A DNA stretch of 41,902 bases from CAZNKU01 sp045654805 (GTDB lineage Bacteria > Bacillota > Clostridia > Monoglobales > Firm-18): the NCBI GenBank assembly GCA_045654805.1, contig JAZOOD010000071.1:1-41902 (forward strand), read 5' to 3'. The translations under genes and the position numbers were made by a program. Every line of letters starts with the position of its first letter. Positions within the stretch are counted from its first letter, which is position 1. This document shows positions 5,534-12,855 of this stretch, in pieces. The notes under the pieces are model-generated. The model did not search any database. It had not been told where the DNA came from and worked only from the letters and a program-made list of their open reading frames with translations.

Positions 5534-7828
5534 TTATAATTTATTTCTTTGAATTTTACCGCTTACTGTTTTTGGAAGACTGTCTCTGAATTCAACAATT
5601 CGAGGATACTTATAAGGAGCAGTTTTATCCTTAACGTAATTTTGAATTTCCTTTTTAAGCTCCTCACTTGGCTCAGTACCATTTACCAAAACAATACTTG
5701 CCTTTACAATTTGTCCTCTTACTTCATCAGGAACAGCAGAAACACCGCATTCCAAAACATATGGAAGTTCCATAATAACACTTTCTATTTCAAAAGGACC
5801 TATGCGGTAACCGGATGATTTGATAACGTCATCAACACGTCCTACATACCAATAATAACCGTCTTCATCACACCACGCAACATCGCCTGTATGATAATAT
5901 CCGTCATACCATACTTCGTCTGTTTTTTCACTATCTCCATAATAACCTGTAAACAAACCACAAGGTGCACCATCTTTAACATTAATACAGATTTCACCGG
6001 ATTCACTTGTTTTAACATGATCTCCATCTGCATTTAAAAGCTCAACCTTATAAATAGGAGCAGGTTTACCCATAGCACCAATTTTATGAGGTTTACCAAC
6101 AAGGTTACCAATAATCATTGTACTTTCTGTCTGGCCAAAGCCTTCCTTAATCTGAAGTCCTGTTGCCTTTTCAAACTGACGGTAAACTTCCGGATTTAAT
6201 GCTTCACCTGCAGTTGTCATATGCTTAACAGATGAAAAATCATAGTTTGAAATATCCTGTTTAACCATCATACGAAGCATGGTAGGCGGTGCACAGAATG
6301 TTGTAATTTTATGTTTAGCAAACATTGGCAAAATCTCTGCCGCATCAAAACGGTCAAAATCATATACAAATGTTGCCGCCTCACATAGCCATTGACCATA
6401 AAGTTTACCCCACATAGCCTTTGCCCAGCCTGTGTCTGAAATTGTAAAGTGTAATCCATCAGGATCAACATTGTGCCAATACTTCGCAGTATGGAAATGT
6501 CCAAGAGGGTATTTGTAGTTATGTGTTGCAATCTTAGGATAGCCTGATGTACCTGAAGTAAAATACATAAGCATTGTATCGTTCCCACACGCTGAATTTT
6601 CAGTACGTTCAAAATGAGAACTGAAGCGTTTGTACTCTACATCAAAGTTTCTCCAACCGTCCCTGGTACCCCCAACCATCATTTTTAGTGTAAGCTTAGG
6701 GCACTTTTCAGCAGCAATATCTACCTGACGTGCTACATCGCCATCAGCAGTACATACAATAGCGCTAACACCCGCGGAATCAAATCTGTATTCAAGGTCG
6801 TGTTCCTGAAGCTGGTCTACCGCAGGAATAGCAATTGCACCAAGCTTGTTAAGACCTAACATAGCTATCCAGAACTGATAATGACGTTTTAGAATAAGCA
6901 TTACTCTGTCGCCCTTTTTAATACCCAAAGACGCAAAGTAGTTTGCACATTGGCTTGAAAGCTTTCTCATATCCGTAAAAGTAAAACGTCTTTCGGTCTT
7001 ATCCTTTGAAATATGAAGCATTGCAAGCTTTTCAGGTTCACGTCTTGAAAGTTCATCAACAAGGTCAAATGCAAAATTGAATTTGTCCTCATTTTTAAAG
7101 GTAATTGATGTAGGTGTACCCTGTTCATCCTCTACAATATCAATATATTTGTGATAAATTCTGTCCTTTGTATCTCTATGGATTGAACCGATAATCTGCT
7201 CAGTTGGTACAATGTCAGAGGACATACCTTCTGTTGCATCAACATCATCTCTAAGTACAATAGCATAGAATTTACAATCCTTACCATTTACAGCAATCAT
7301 ACCGTGAGGAGTGTCACTGTTATAATAAATACTGTCCCCGGGACCAAGTACCTCTTTGTGCTCACCAATCTGTACCATCAGGTGACCTTCGATTACTATA
7401 TCACACTCCTGCCCCGTATGGGTAGTAAGCTCTATATCCTTATTCTGTGCTTCCTCATCATAATTGCTTACAACATACAAAGGCTCTGCAATACGGTTTT
7501 TAAAAGCATACGCAAGGTTGTGATATGTCATACCATGTGCCTTTGCAATCTGCTGACCTGCACCTGCACGTGTAACTGTGTATGATTTCAGATTAGGGCT
7601 GAAACCTTCAATAATATCTGTTACATTAACACGCAAAGCTGCAGCACAACGGTAAATAAATGCAAAGTTAAGGTCTGCTTCACCATTTTCACACTTTAGA
7701 TATTCGTCTACAGTTATGCCTGTTTTTTCAGCCATTTCCTCCGGTGTGTAATTTTCAATTAGACGAAGCTCACGAATACGCTCCGCCATTTCTTTAATTT
7801 TCAAATTAATATCCATTGAATTTTCCAT
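5534..7828 (-). CDS. XRE-cupin-acyl-CoA ligase fusion
   Basis: A 764-residue fusion. Residues about 8-70 form an XRE-type helix-turn-helix (NYTPEEMAEKTGITVDEYLKCENG), about 115-190 a cupin (HTGQECDIVIEGHLMVQIG, GDSIYYNSDTPHG), and 245-764 an ANL-family adenylate-forming enzyme. The ligase part has the P-loop YFTSGTSGYPK (422-432), GFGQTES, a YHTGDVAW motif, GRVDDVIKSSGYRIGPFEIE, and the C-terminal catalytic lysine in VSGKIQRNKL (Lys758). It resembles the acetyl-/medium-chain acyl-CoA synthetases more than fatty-acid ligases, so short, branched or aryl acids are plausible substrates; the substrate cannot be read from sequence. I start at the ATG at 7828 behind GGAGG; the longer frame runs into the leader RNA. 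It is a single gene under T-box control. Confidence 0.9.
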   Translation of the reverse strand: MENSMDINLKIKEMAERIRELRLIENYTPEEMAEKTGITVDEYLKCENGEADLNFAFIYRCAAALRVNVTDIIEGFSPNLKSYTVTRAGAGQQIAKAHGMTYHNLAYAFKNRIAEPLYVVSNYDEEAQNKDIELTTHTGQECDIVIEGHLMVQIGEHKEVLGPGDSIYYNSDTPHGMIAVNGKDCKFYAIVLRDDVDATEGMSSDIVPTEQIIGSIHRDTKDRIYHKYIDIVEDEQGTPTSITFKNEDKFNFAFDLVDELSRREPEKLAMLHISKDKTERRFTFTDMRKLSSQCANYFASLGIKKGDRVMLILKRHYQFWIAMLGLNKLGAIAIPAVDQLQEHDLEYRFDSAGVSAIVCTADGDVARQVDIAAEKCPKLTLKMMVGGTRDGWRNFDVEYKRFSSHFERTENSACGNDTMLMYFTSGTSGYPKIATHNYKYPLGHFHTAKYWHNVDPDGLHFTISDTGWAKAMWGKLYGQWLCEAATFVYDFDRFDAAEILPMFAKHKITTFCAPPTMLRMMVKQDISNYDFSSVKHMTTAGEALNPEVYRQFEKATGLQIKEGFGQTESTMIIGNLVGKPHKIGAMGKPAPIYKVELLNADGDHVKTSESGEICINVKDGAPCGLFTGYYGDSEKTDEVWYDGYYHTGDVAWCDEDGYYWYVGRVDDVIKSSGYRIGPFEIESVIMELPYVLECGVSAVPDEVRGQIVKASIVLVNGTEPSEELKKEIQNYVKDKTAPYKYPRIVEFRDSLPKTVSGKIQRNKL

Positions 7829-7869
7829 AAAAATTCCTCCTATTGAGCAGATGTACCTATCTATGAGAC

Positions 7870-7910
7870 AAAAAAAACCCGTCTCAAAGAATAAGTAAAA
7901 CTTTGAGACG
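7870..7910 (-). terminator. T-box leader terminator
   Basis: A 10-bp perfect stem CGTCTCAAAG/CTTTGAGACG with an 11-nt loop, followed by eight Ts on the minus strand, 40 bp before the ligase start. It is the regulated terminator of the T-box. Confidence 0.92.
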
Positions 7911-8137
7911 AGCGTAAAATCACCCGCGGTACCACTCAAATTGCGATATTTACATCGCCACTCTCCGAGTCCAACAACTCATATGCATTAACGCAGCAAT
8001 CACGAGGAGGTTCTACTTATGTATAACACTTTCTTCCTCCCAGCTCGGAAGCTACAAACATATATAATCCCCTATGGCTTGCACCAACCGCCACTTCTCT
8101 AGCAGGTTCGGTATATATGCCCTCTCCGTCAAAGCTT
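7870..8137 (-). ncRNA. T-box riboswitch (tentative Phe specifier)
   Basis: A complete T-box leader. The canonical T-box core GTGGTACCGCGGGT reads on the minus strand within 7921-7937, with the UGGU bulge at 7931-7934 expected to pair with a tRNA ending ACCA. Stem I starts at 8136 (AGCTT pairing with GAGCT at 8042-8046), has a GGAGAG element, the AGAGAAG and GGTTGGTGCAAGCC segments of the distal region, and a specifier helix CATATATA/TATATATG (8112-8119 with 8059-8066). The triplet right after that helix, followed by a purine as usual, is UUU (8056-8058), so phenylalanine is the best reading. The frame of the specifier was assigned by hand-folding and could be off by one (GUU, UUG). Confidence 0.93.
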
Positions 8138-8143
8138 TTTTTT

Positions 8144-8172
8144 AATATACCATATTCTTAAAATTATGTCAA
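8144..8172 (-). promoter_or_regulatory. Sigma-A promoter of the T-box leader
   Basis: TTGACA (8167-8172), a 17-bp spacer and TATATT (8144-8149) on the minus strand, placing transcription start near 8137, just before Stem I. Confidence 0.85.
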
Positions 8173-8283
8173 GTATAAATAAATAGTTTTTGTAAAACAA
8201 ATAATTCAAAAAAATAATAACATTATGAATAACGCTCATAAAATTGTCAAAAATAAATAAAACTGTAATTGGAGGTAAACAAA

Positions 8284-8949
8284 ATGTTTAAACACGAAAA
8301 AATGCTTTTTCATCCTGTAGAGATAGAAAAACCAAATCCACAATACGCTGTGTTACTTCAGGAACAACTCGGTGGTGGAAATGGCGAACTTAAAGCAGCT
8401 ATGCAATATATGTCGCAAAGTTTTCGTATTAAGGACCCTGAAATCAAGGATTTATTTCTTGATATAGCTGCAGAAGAACTTAGTCATATGGAAATGATTG
8501 CACAAACCATTAATTTACTCAATGGTCATGATGTAGATGCAACAAATGTAAAGGCAGGAGAAATTCAATCACATGTTATTTTGGGTTTAAATCCCGGGCT
8601 AATAAATGCCTCAGGCTACTCTTGGACCGCAGATTATGTCACAGTAACCGGAGATTTATGTGCCGATATCTTAAGTAATATTGCATCAGAACAACGCGCA
8701 AAAGTAGTTTACGAATATTTATATCGTCAGATAAATGATAAAAAAGTAAAAGAAACTATCGACTTTCTTCTCAACCGTGAGGAAGCACACAACCAAATGT
8801 TCCGTGATGCATTTAACAAGGTACAAAATAGTGGTTCAAACAGGGATTTTGGTACAACAAAGGCGGCAAAAATGTATTTTTCAATGTCAGACCCAGGACC
8901 TAATGCCTTTGCCAGTAACGAAACCACTGCTCCATCTTTTAATAAATAA
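8284..8949 (+). CDS. Manganese catalase family protein
   Basis: A 221-residue non-haem dimanganese catalase-family protein of the ferritin-like four-helix fold, related to spore-coat CotJC. It converts hydrogen peroxide to water and oxygen. All expected metal ligands are visible: Glu35 (GGNGELKAAM), Glu65 and His68 (AAEELSHMEM), Glu136 (ASEQRAK) and His169 (NREEAHNQMF). The start at 8284 follows GGAGGT; the earlier ATG at 8269 lies upstream of that site. Length and ligand set fit a functional enzyme. A CATAAAAT at 8237-8244 resembles a sporulation sigma-E -10 element, but I see no good -35, so sporulation control is only a possibility. It ends in its own terminator. Confidence 0.93.
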   Translation: MFKHEKMLFHPVEIEKPNPQYAVLLQEQLGGGNGELKAAMQYMSQSFRIKDPEIKDLFLDIAAEELSHMEMIAQTINLLNGHDVDATNVKAGEIQSHVILGLNPGLINASGYSWTADYVTVTGDLCADILSNIASEQRAKVVYEYLYRQINDKKVKETIDFLLNREEAHNQMFRDAFNKVQNSGSNRDFGTTKAAKMYFSMSDPGPNAFASNETTAPSFNK

Positions 8950-8966
8950 TTTATGTAAAATTTACA

Positions 8967-8995
8967 AGGAACACCAAGTAAGGTGTTCTTTTTTC
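8967..8995 (+). terminator. Terminator of the manganese catalase gene
   Basis: GGAACACC pairs with GGTGTTCT (one G-U pair) around a 6-nt loop, followed by six Ts, 18 bp past the stop codon. Confidence 0.88.
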
Positions 8996-9004
8996 GAGAA
9001 AAAC

Positions 9005-9044
9005 AAAGAATGACTTTTTCCTCTGCAGAAAAAAGTCATTCTTT
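9005..9044. repeat. 15-bp perfect inverted repeat
   Basis: AAAGAATGACTTTTT (9005-9019) and its exact reverse complement (9030-9044) around a 10-nt loop. It could be a second, bidirectional terminator, or one of the palindromic units of the following intergenic stretch. Confidence 0.7.
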
Positions 9045-9235
9045 ATGGCTTTTATGTACATAATAGATGCAACCTCTTTTTGTTGTTTCTATTAAGTTTC
9101 AACTGTAATATTTATACAAACAAACTCGCCAAAGCGAGTTTGCACTTTACCTCTTCCTTATTCACTATTACTTGTTACTTCAAAATCCACAAGAGCGATT
9201 TTCAGGGAATAGTGAAGAGTGAATAGGTAATAAGT
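9045..9235. repeat. Gene-free palindrome-rich intergenic stretch
   Basis: There is no coding frame here. There is a perfect 9-bp hairpin (CAAACTCGC/GCGAGTTTG, 9121-9142), a weaker hairpin at 9182-9203 (AAAATC/GATTTT), and around the latter two low-complexity arms, TTATTCACTATTACTTG (9159-9175) and GAATAGTGAAGAGTGAATAG (9208-9227), that are imperfect reverse complements. The layout suggests a dispersed intergenic repeat, but only one copy is in view. Confidence 0.45.
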
Positions 9236-9271
9236 AAAATCGACAAGACTCTGACGAATCTTGTCGATTTT
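9236..9271 (-). terminator. Terminator of the tRNA-fMet gene
   Basis: A 13-bp perfect stem (9236-9248 with 9259-9271, core ATCGACAAGA/TCTTGTCGAT) immediately after the CCA end of the tRNA on the minus strand. Confidence 0.8.
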
Positions 9272-9348
<77 letters not shown>

Positions 9349-9385
9349 ATATTGAATTAATGTGGCCTTCCCTAACCACTCAAAT

Positions 9386-9414
9386 ATTATACCATTAATA
9401 TAACTCAATGTCAA
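9386..9414 (-). promoter_or_regulatory. Promoter of tRNA-fMet
   Basis: TTGACA (9409-9414), a 17-bp spacer and TATAAT (9386-9391): a consensus sigma-A promoter about 40 bp upstream of the mature tRNA 5' end. Confidence 0.9.
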
Positions 9415-9424
9415 GTATTTTATT

Positions 9425-9475
9425 AAAATTTTTTATTATATTAAGGCACGCGGTCGAGCGTACCCTAATATAATA
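9425..9475 (-). terminator. Terminator after the spoIIIA-asp23 gene set
   Basis: TATTATATTA (9434-9443) pairs with TAATATAATA (9466-9475); inside, a GC-rich arm (GGCACGC with GCGTACC, one mismatch) closes a 6-nt loop. On the minus strand it follows the Asp23-family stop by 11 bp and is followed by an A/T-rich tail. Confidence 0.7.
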
Positions 9476-9485
9476 GGTTTTAAAA

Positions 9486-9869
9486 CTATTTATCTTGTGA
9501 GTCCTTAGCCTTTTCCTCTTTAGGCATAGCAATAGCATTTACATAAACATCTACCGCAGTAACATTAAGACTAGTCATAGTTTCAACTTCTCTTTTAATC
9601 TTTTCCTGTACTTCGGCGGCAACCTCCGGAATATTGCATCCGTGATTAACAGTAATAGAAACAGAAATCTTAACATTATTATCCTCTATAACAGCCTTTA
9701 CACCCTTTGTATAGTTTTTTTTACCAAAAAATTCAGAAATACCGCTTATGGAGTTACACATACCAGCCACTCCCTGAACTTCAGAGGATGCAACACCTGC
9801 AACTACCGATATAACCTCTTCCGAAATATTTATCTTACCTGTATTATCCATAATTTTTTCCTCGTACAT
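9486..9869 (-). CDS. Asp23/Gls24 family protein
   Basis: A 127-residue Asp23/Gls24 (DUF322) protein. This family is cell-envelope associated in Firmicutes and, as YqhY in Bacillus, is linked to acetyl-CoA carboxylase control. Family motifs are GKINISEEVISVVAGVASSEVQGVAGM and the C-terminal VNHGCNIPEVAAEVQEKIKREVETMTSLNVTAVDVYV (seen in segments). It lies 62 bp downstream of spoIIIAH on the same strand, as in many Clostridia. A second start seven codons in (ATG at 9851) has GAGG 8 nt upstream and is an equally good choice. There is no signal peptide or membrane segment. Confidence 0.93.
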   Translation of the reverse strand: MYEEKIMDNTGKINISEEVISVVAGVASSEVQGVAGMCNSISGISEFFGKKNYTKGVKAVIEDNNVKISVSITVNHGCNIPEVAAEVQEKIKREVETMTSLNVTAVDVYVNAIAMPKEEKAKDSQDK

Positions 9870-9931
9870 TAGCTCTAGCCCCTTTCGTTAGTTATATTCT
9901 ACCACATATTTTAAAAAAATAAAAGACTTTT

Positions 9932-10435
9932 TTACTTATTTTCAATTATTTTTATTTTTTCTGCAGAAAATCCGCTTACATCCTCAATAACATCTTTTAT
10001 TTTAGATACTAAAACCTCGTCAAGTTCAATATCATAAATTATTGCAGTAGCCTCTTCACCATCTATATAAACAATACTTTTTTCAACACCCTTAGCTTTA
10101 AGGCTGTTTTCTATTGTACTTTCATCATTTATATATTTTGCAGAGGCTGTAAGCATAGCTTGTGCATTATCCTTGGTTTCACGGTCACAATTAGAATTGT
10201 CAATTATATCACGATAGACCTGCATACTTTCGCTTCTTTTGCTATCTCTTTCCATAACCGAAGCAGTATATTCATCTGGTTCCTCAACAACCTGCACAGT
10301 TTCTGCAGGGGCTAAGGTTTCTACTGCATCATCCGTATAATTTACATTTATATAGCCGGCAACAGCTATAATAACTACTAAACCTATCAAAGTAAGATGA
10401 CGTCTGTTTATATTTGAAAATTTAAGCTTTCTCAT
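9932..10435 (-). CDS. spoIIIAH: Stage III sporulation protein AH
   Basis: A 167-residue single-pass membrane protein. It has an N-terminal basic tail, a membrane segment at about residues 14-29 (LTLIGLVVIIAVAGYINV) and a ring-forming extracytoplasmic domain (DRETKDNAQAMLTASAKYINDESTIENSLKAKGVEKSIVYIDGEEATAIIYD, seen in segments). In Bacillus, SpoIIIAH in the mother-cell membrane binds SpoIIQ of the forespore to form the channel, or feeding tube, needed for late sigma-G activity. It is last in the spoIIIA operon, 11 bp after spoIIIAG, with a GAGGAG site before the ATG. It is shorter than the Bacillus protein (218), mainly in the linker. Confidence 0.93.
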   Translation of the reverse strand: MRKLKFSNINRRHLTLIGLVVIIAVAGYINVNYTDDAVETLAPAETVQVVEEPDEYTASVMERDSKRSESMQVYRDIIDNSNCDRETKDNAQAMLTASAKYINDESTIENSLKAKGVEKSIVYIDGEEATAIIYDIELDEVLVSKIKDVIEDVSGFSAEKIKIIENK

Positions 10436-10446
10436 AAAAATCTCCT

Positions 10447-10782
10447 CTACTTCTTTTTTAATAAAATCTGAACCTTATAATCCGGCAAACCAAGTACGGC
10501 TACAGCAGAATCGTGTAGTGTCTTTTTAATAACAGTATTTTCAGCACCATCTGCAACAATGATTGCACCCTCTACCTGATTTTTTTCATCGAATGTCAAC
10601 ATCACATCTACATCACCTACTCCCTCTGCCATTTCAAGTGTATTTTTCAATTTCTTTTCAAGACTTGTACCTGATGTTTCTCCACTCCCAACCACTGACA
10701 AAAGTACACACAATATTCCCGCGATTAACAAAATTACATATTTAAATTTTGATTTTAATAATTCAATAATTTTATCATTCAT
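10447..10782 (-). CDS. spoIIIAG: Stage III sporulation protein AG, short form
   Basis: A 111-residue SpoIIIAG: one membrane segment (about 13-32) and a minimal ring-building domain ending GAIIVADGAENTVIKKTLHDSAVAVLGLPDYKVQILL (seen in segments). In Bacillus this 229-residue protein forms a 30-subunit ring whose beta-triangle insertion lies between LENIL..V and the GVVVVAKGA strand. Here that position holds only a few residues (FDEKNQVE), so the insertion is absent. Its start overlaps the end of spoIIIAF by 8 bp. Assignment rests on the conserved domain and operon position; no frameshift is evident. Confidence 0.9.
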   Translation of the reverse strand: MNDKIIELLKSKFKYVILLIAGILCVLLSVVGSGETSGTSLEKKLKNTLEMAEGVGDVDVMLTFDEKNQVEGAIIVADGAENTVIKKTLHDSAVAVLGLPDYKVQILLKKK

Positions 10783-11155
10783 TAAGATACCTCATAATAT
10801 CATCATAAGTTTTTTTGTTATCACAACTTATTTTTTTGATTTTATAATCCTCAGTAAGTTCAACATCTACTACGCTTTTCCCAAATTTTTGAGATAAAAT
10901 GTTTTCCAGCCTTTCCTCATACAAATTCTTAAGATAACTGCTGTTATATTCAGTAATACTGTTAGATTGTACAGATACAAAGACATCATCAAAATCAATT
11001 TTAACAAAAACCGAAACAGTAAGTGAAATAATTATTAAGCCGTATATAAAAGAAGAATATTTATGCATAGAATTACCCGGCAAAACACACTCTGCAATAG
11101 ACCACATAAAGGTTATTGCAATAATTGTCTTTACGAACAAGCTTACACTATCCAT
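10775..11155 (-). CDS. spoIIIAF: Stage III sporulation protein AF
   Basis: A 126-residue protein with two N-terminal membrane segments (about 3-22 and 34-53) and a ring-building-motif-like C-terminal domain (LYEERLENILSQKFGKSVVDVELTEDYKI), matching SpoIIIAF in size and order. I start at the ATG at 11155, right after the spoIIIAE stop; the longer frame to 11173 uses a TTG inside spoIIIAE. It is thought to build part of the SpoIIIA channel in the mother-cell membrane. It is tightly packed in the operon and overlaps spoIIIAG by 8 bp. Confidence 0.9.
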   Translation of the reverse strand: MDSVSLFVKTIIAITFMWSIAECVLPGNSMHKYSSFIYGLIIISLTVSVFVKIDFDDVFVSVQSNSITEYNSSYLKNLYEERLENILSQKFGKSVVDVELTEDYKIKKISCDNKKTYDDIMRYLNE

Positions 11156-11156
11156 A

Positions 11157-12260
11157 CTATGCACCACCCACAAAAATAATAACAGTAATTGATAAAATAT
11201 ACATTATAGACACCACAACCAACATACCAAGCAATATACCAAGATACGCAGAAACATTGTTAATTGAGCTGACTACAGCCTTACCTGCTACAGGTGATAC
11301 AGTAACCGATAAAATGTTAATAATTATGACCTTAACTACAATTTTTATACAGGGAACAGCTACTATGGAAATTATACCTGCAAGTCCTGCAATTCCCACA
11401 GAATTTTTCACAACAGTAGAACAAGCTAAAATCAAATCAACAGAATCCGCAAGCATTCCCCCCACATATGGTATAAAGCTACCAACTGCATACTTTGTTG
11501 TTTTAAGAGTGATTTCATCAACCTTTGGTGCCGCAACTCCTACTATACTGATTATTCCAACATAAATTGTAAAAACGAGGCCCAAGGTCCATTTTAAAAG
11601 CTTATATAATTGATTACCGAAATTTACAAGATACTTTTTTTCCGTTACATCACCTGTAAGTTTAAGAACAAGCCCTATAATACTCATAGGAATCACAAAG
11701 GATTTAATTATCAAGGATATTACAGATGAAACACCAATCATTATAGGATTAAGCACACCTGATGTACCTATTTTCCCACTTGTTGCAAGAAAGGTCATCA
11801 GAGTAGGTATCAGCGAATTTATAAACATAATCAGTCTGTCTATCATCTGTATGGAAAATTCTGCAACATCATATGTAAGGTTAATAAGACTTAACACAAC
11901 AATACCGGTTACAACCAAGTTTACTGTACGGTCACTTTTAATTGTAGTATACATATTTTCAATCAATGCAGATAGCATTACTAAAATAAAAATATGAGTT
12001 ATAAAAACCAAATCACCTTTAAATATTTTAGTTACATTTATCTTAAAATATTTTATGATACTGTCAAATTCTACTGTAAAATCTCCAGAGTTGAGCTTAT
12101 CAATAACATCAAGTGCATTAAATTCTATTTCTGCATTGTCAAAGATTTTTTGAATACTGTTCCTTGCTTCACTGTCAAGTACACTGTCTACGCCGTCTGC
12201 ATAAGCCTGTACGCAACAAACAGATAAAAGCACAAGTATAATAAAAAATATTTTCTTCAT
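11157..12260 (-). CDS. spoIIIAE: Stage III sporulation protein AE
   Basis: A 367-residue polytopic membrane protein with a cleavable-looking signal sequence (MKKIFFIILVLLSVCCVQAYA), a soluble N-terminal region (about 24-85), and about seven hydrophobic helices after it. The conserved permease-like region includes GKIGTSGVLNPIMIG and the PKVDEITLKTTKYAVGSFIPYVGGMLADSVD stretch (in segments), which is highly conserved across spore formers. SpoIIIAE is the largest membrane component of the SpoIIIA secretion-like complex. It is transcribed between spoIIIAD (9-bp gap) and spoIIIAF. Confidence 0.95.
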   Translation of the reverse strand: MKKIFFIILVLLSVCCVQAYADGVDSVLDSEARNSIQKIFDNAEIEFNALDVIDKLNSGDFTVEFDSIIKYFKINVTKIFKGDLVFITHIFILVMLSALIENMYTTIKSDRTVNLVVTGIVVLSLINLTYDVAEFSIQMIDRLIMFINSLIPTLMTFLATSGKIGTSGVLNPIMIGVSSVISLIIKSFVIPMSIIGLVLKLTGDVTEKKYLVNFGNQLYKLLKWTLGLVFTIYVGIISIVGVAAPKVDEITLKTTKYAVGSFIPYVGGMLADSVDLILACSTVVKNSVGIAGLAGIISIVAVPCIKIVVKVIIINILSVTVSPVAGKAVVSSINNVSAYLGILLGMLVVVSIMYILSITVIIFVGGA

Positions 12261-12269
12261 AAAAACACC

Positions 12270-12647
12270 TTATATCAATCCAATAATGGTATTCATCAAG
12301 TTAAGCAAAATCGGAACAGACAGAGAAATTACAAATATTCTCCCTGCAAATTCAATTTTTTTGGCTATGAACTTTTCCCCACATTCTTCCGCAACTGAGG
12401 ACCCAAATTGGGTAATGTATGAAATTCCCAAAACTTTTAGCAATAGCTTAATATGTTCATTGGATATTCCGTAACCGGTGCTGAAGGTATTAAAAACTGC
12501 AACAACATTACCAATATCCACATACAGCATACTTATTATTACAACACCCGTTAAAATTGCCACAACAAAGCTAAGCTCGGAATTTATTTTTTTAAGCATT
12601 AATGAAATAACAACTCCAATTAATGCTACAAAGACAATCTTAATCAT
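12270..12647 (-). CDS. spoIIIAD: Stage III sporulation protein AD
   Basis: A 125-residue membrane protein with four predicted helices, including one at each end (MIKIVFVALIGVVISLML; FVISLSVPILLNLMNTIIGLI). The family stretch GISNEHIKLLLKVLGISYITQFGS with the following ECGEKFIAKKIEFAGR identifies SpoIIIAD. Its start overlaps the spoIIIAC stop by 4 bp. It is a small membrane subunit of the SpoIIIA channel, distantly similar to secretion-system FliQ-like components. Confidence 0.94.
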   Translation of the reverse strand: MIKIVFVALIGVVISLMLKKINSELSFVVAILTGVVIISMLYVDIGNVVAVFNTFSTGYGISNEHIKLLLKVLGISYITQFGSSVAEECGEKFIAKKIEFAGRIFVISLSVPILLNLMNTIIGLI

Positions 12648-12844
12648 AATTCAAAAAGGGATTTTACAGTTTCGAATAACTGACTTACCTTTTGAACAAC
12701 TAAAATAAGTGCTACCATAAGCCCCGCCAATGATGTCATTATCCCAAGCTCACTCTTACCTGCTTGATTTAACAAATTATGTAAAACAGATGCAATTATA
12801 CCGATTGCCGCTATTTTAAAAACTAAATCTATTCCGCTGTCCAT
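12644..12844 (-). CDS. spoIIIAC: Stage III sporulation protein AC
   Basis: A 66-residue protein with two membrane helices (DLVFKIAAIGIIASVLHNLL and LAGLMVALILVVQKVSQLF). The size and the pattern LNQAGKSELGIMTSLAGLM match SpoIIIAC. It lies 11 bp after spoIIIAB, preceded by a GGCGG-type ribosome site, and is coupled to spoIIIAD by a 4-bp overlap. Confidence 0.93.
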   Translation of the reverse strand: MDSGIDLVFKIAAIGIIASVLHNLLNQAGKSELGIMTSLAGLMVALILVVQKVSQLFETVKSLFEL

Positions 12845-12855
12845 AAATTCACCGC

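Noticed and set aside
8777..9013. Plus-strand frame overlapping the end of manganese catalase
   Set aside because: It is inside the catalase gene in another frame and runs through its terminator.
9130..9260. Possible CRISPR-like repeats near tRNA-fMet
   Set aside because: The repeated pieces are imperfect, inverted and unevenly spaced; there are no spacers of constant length and no cas genes.
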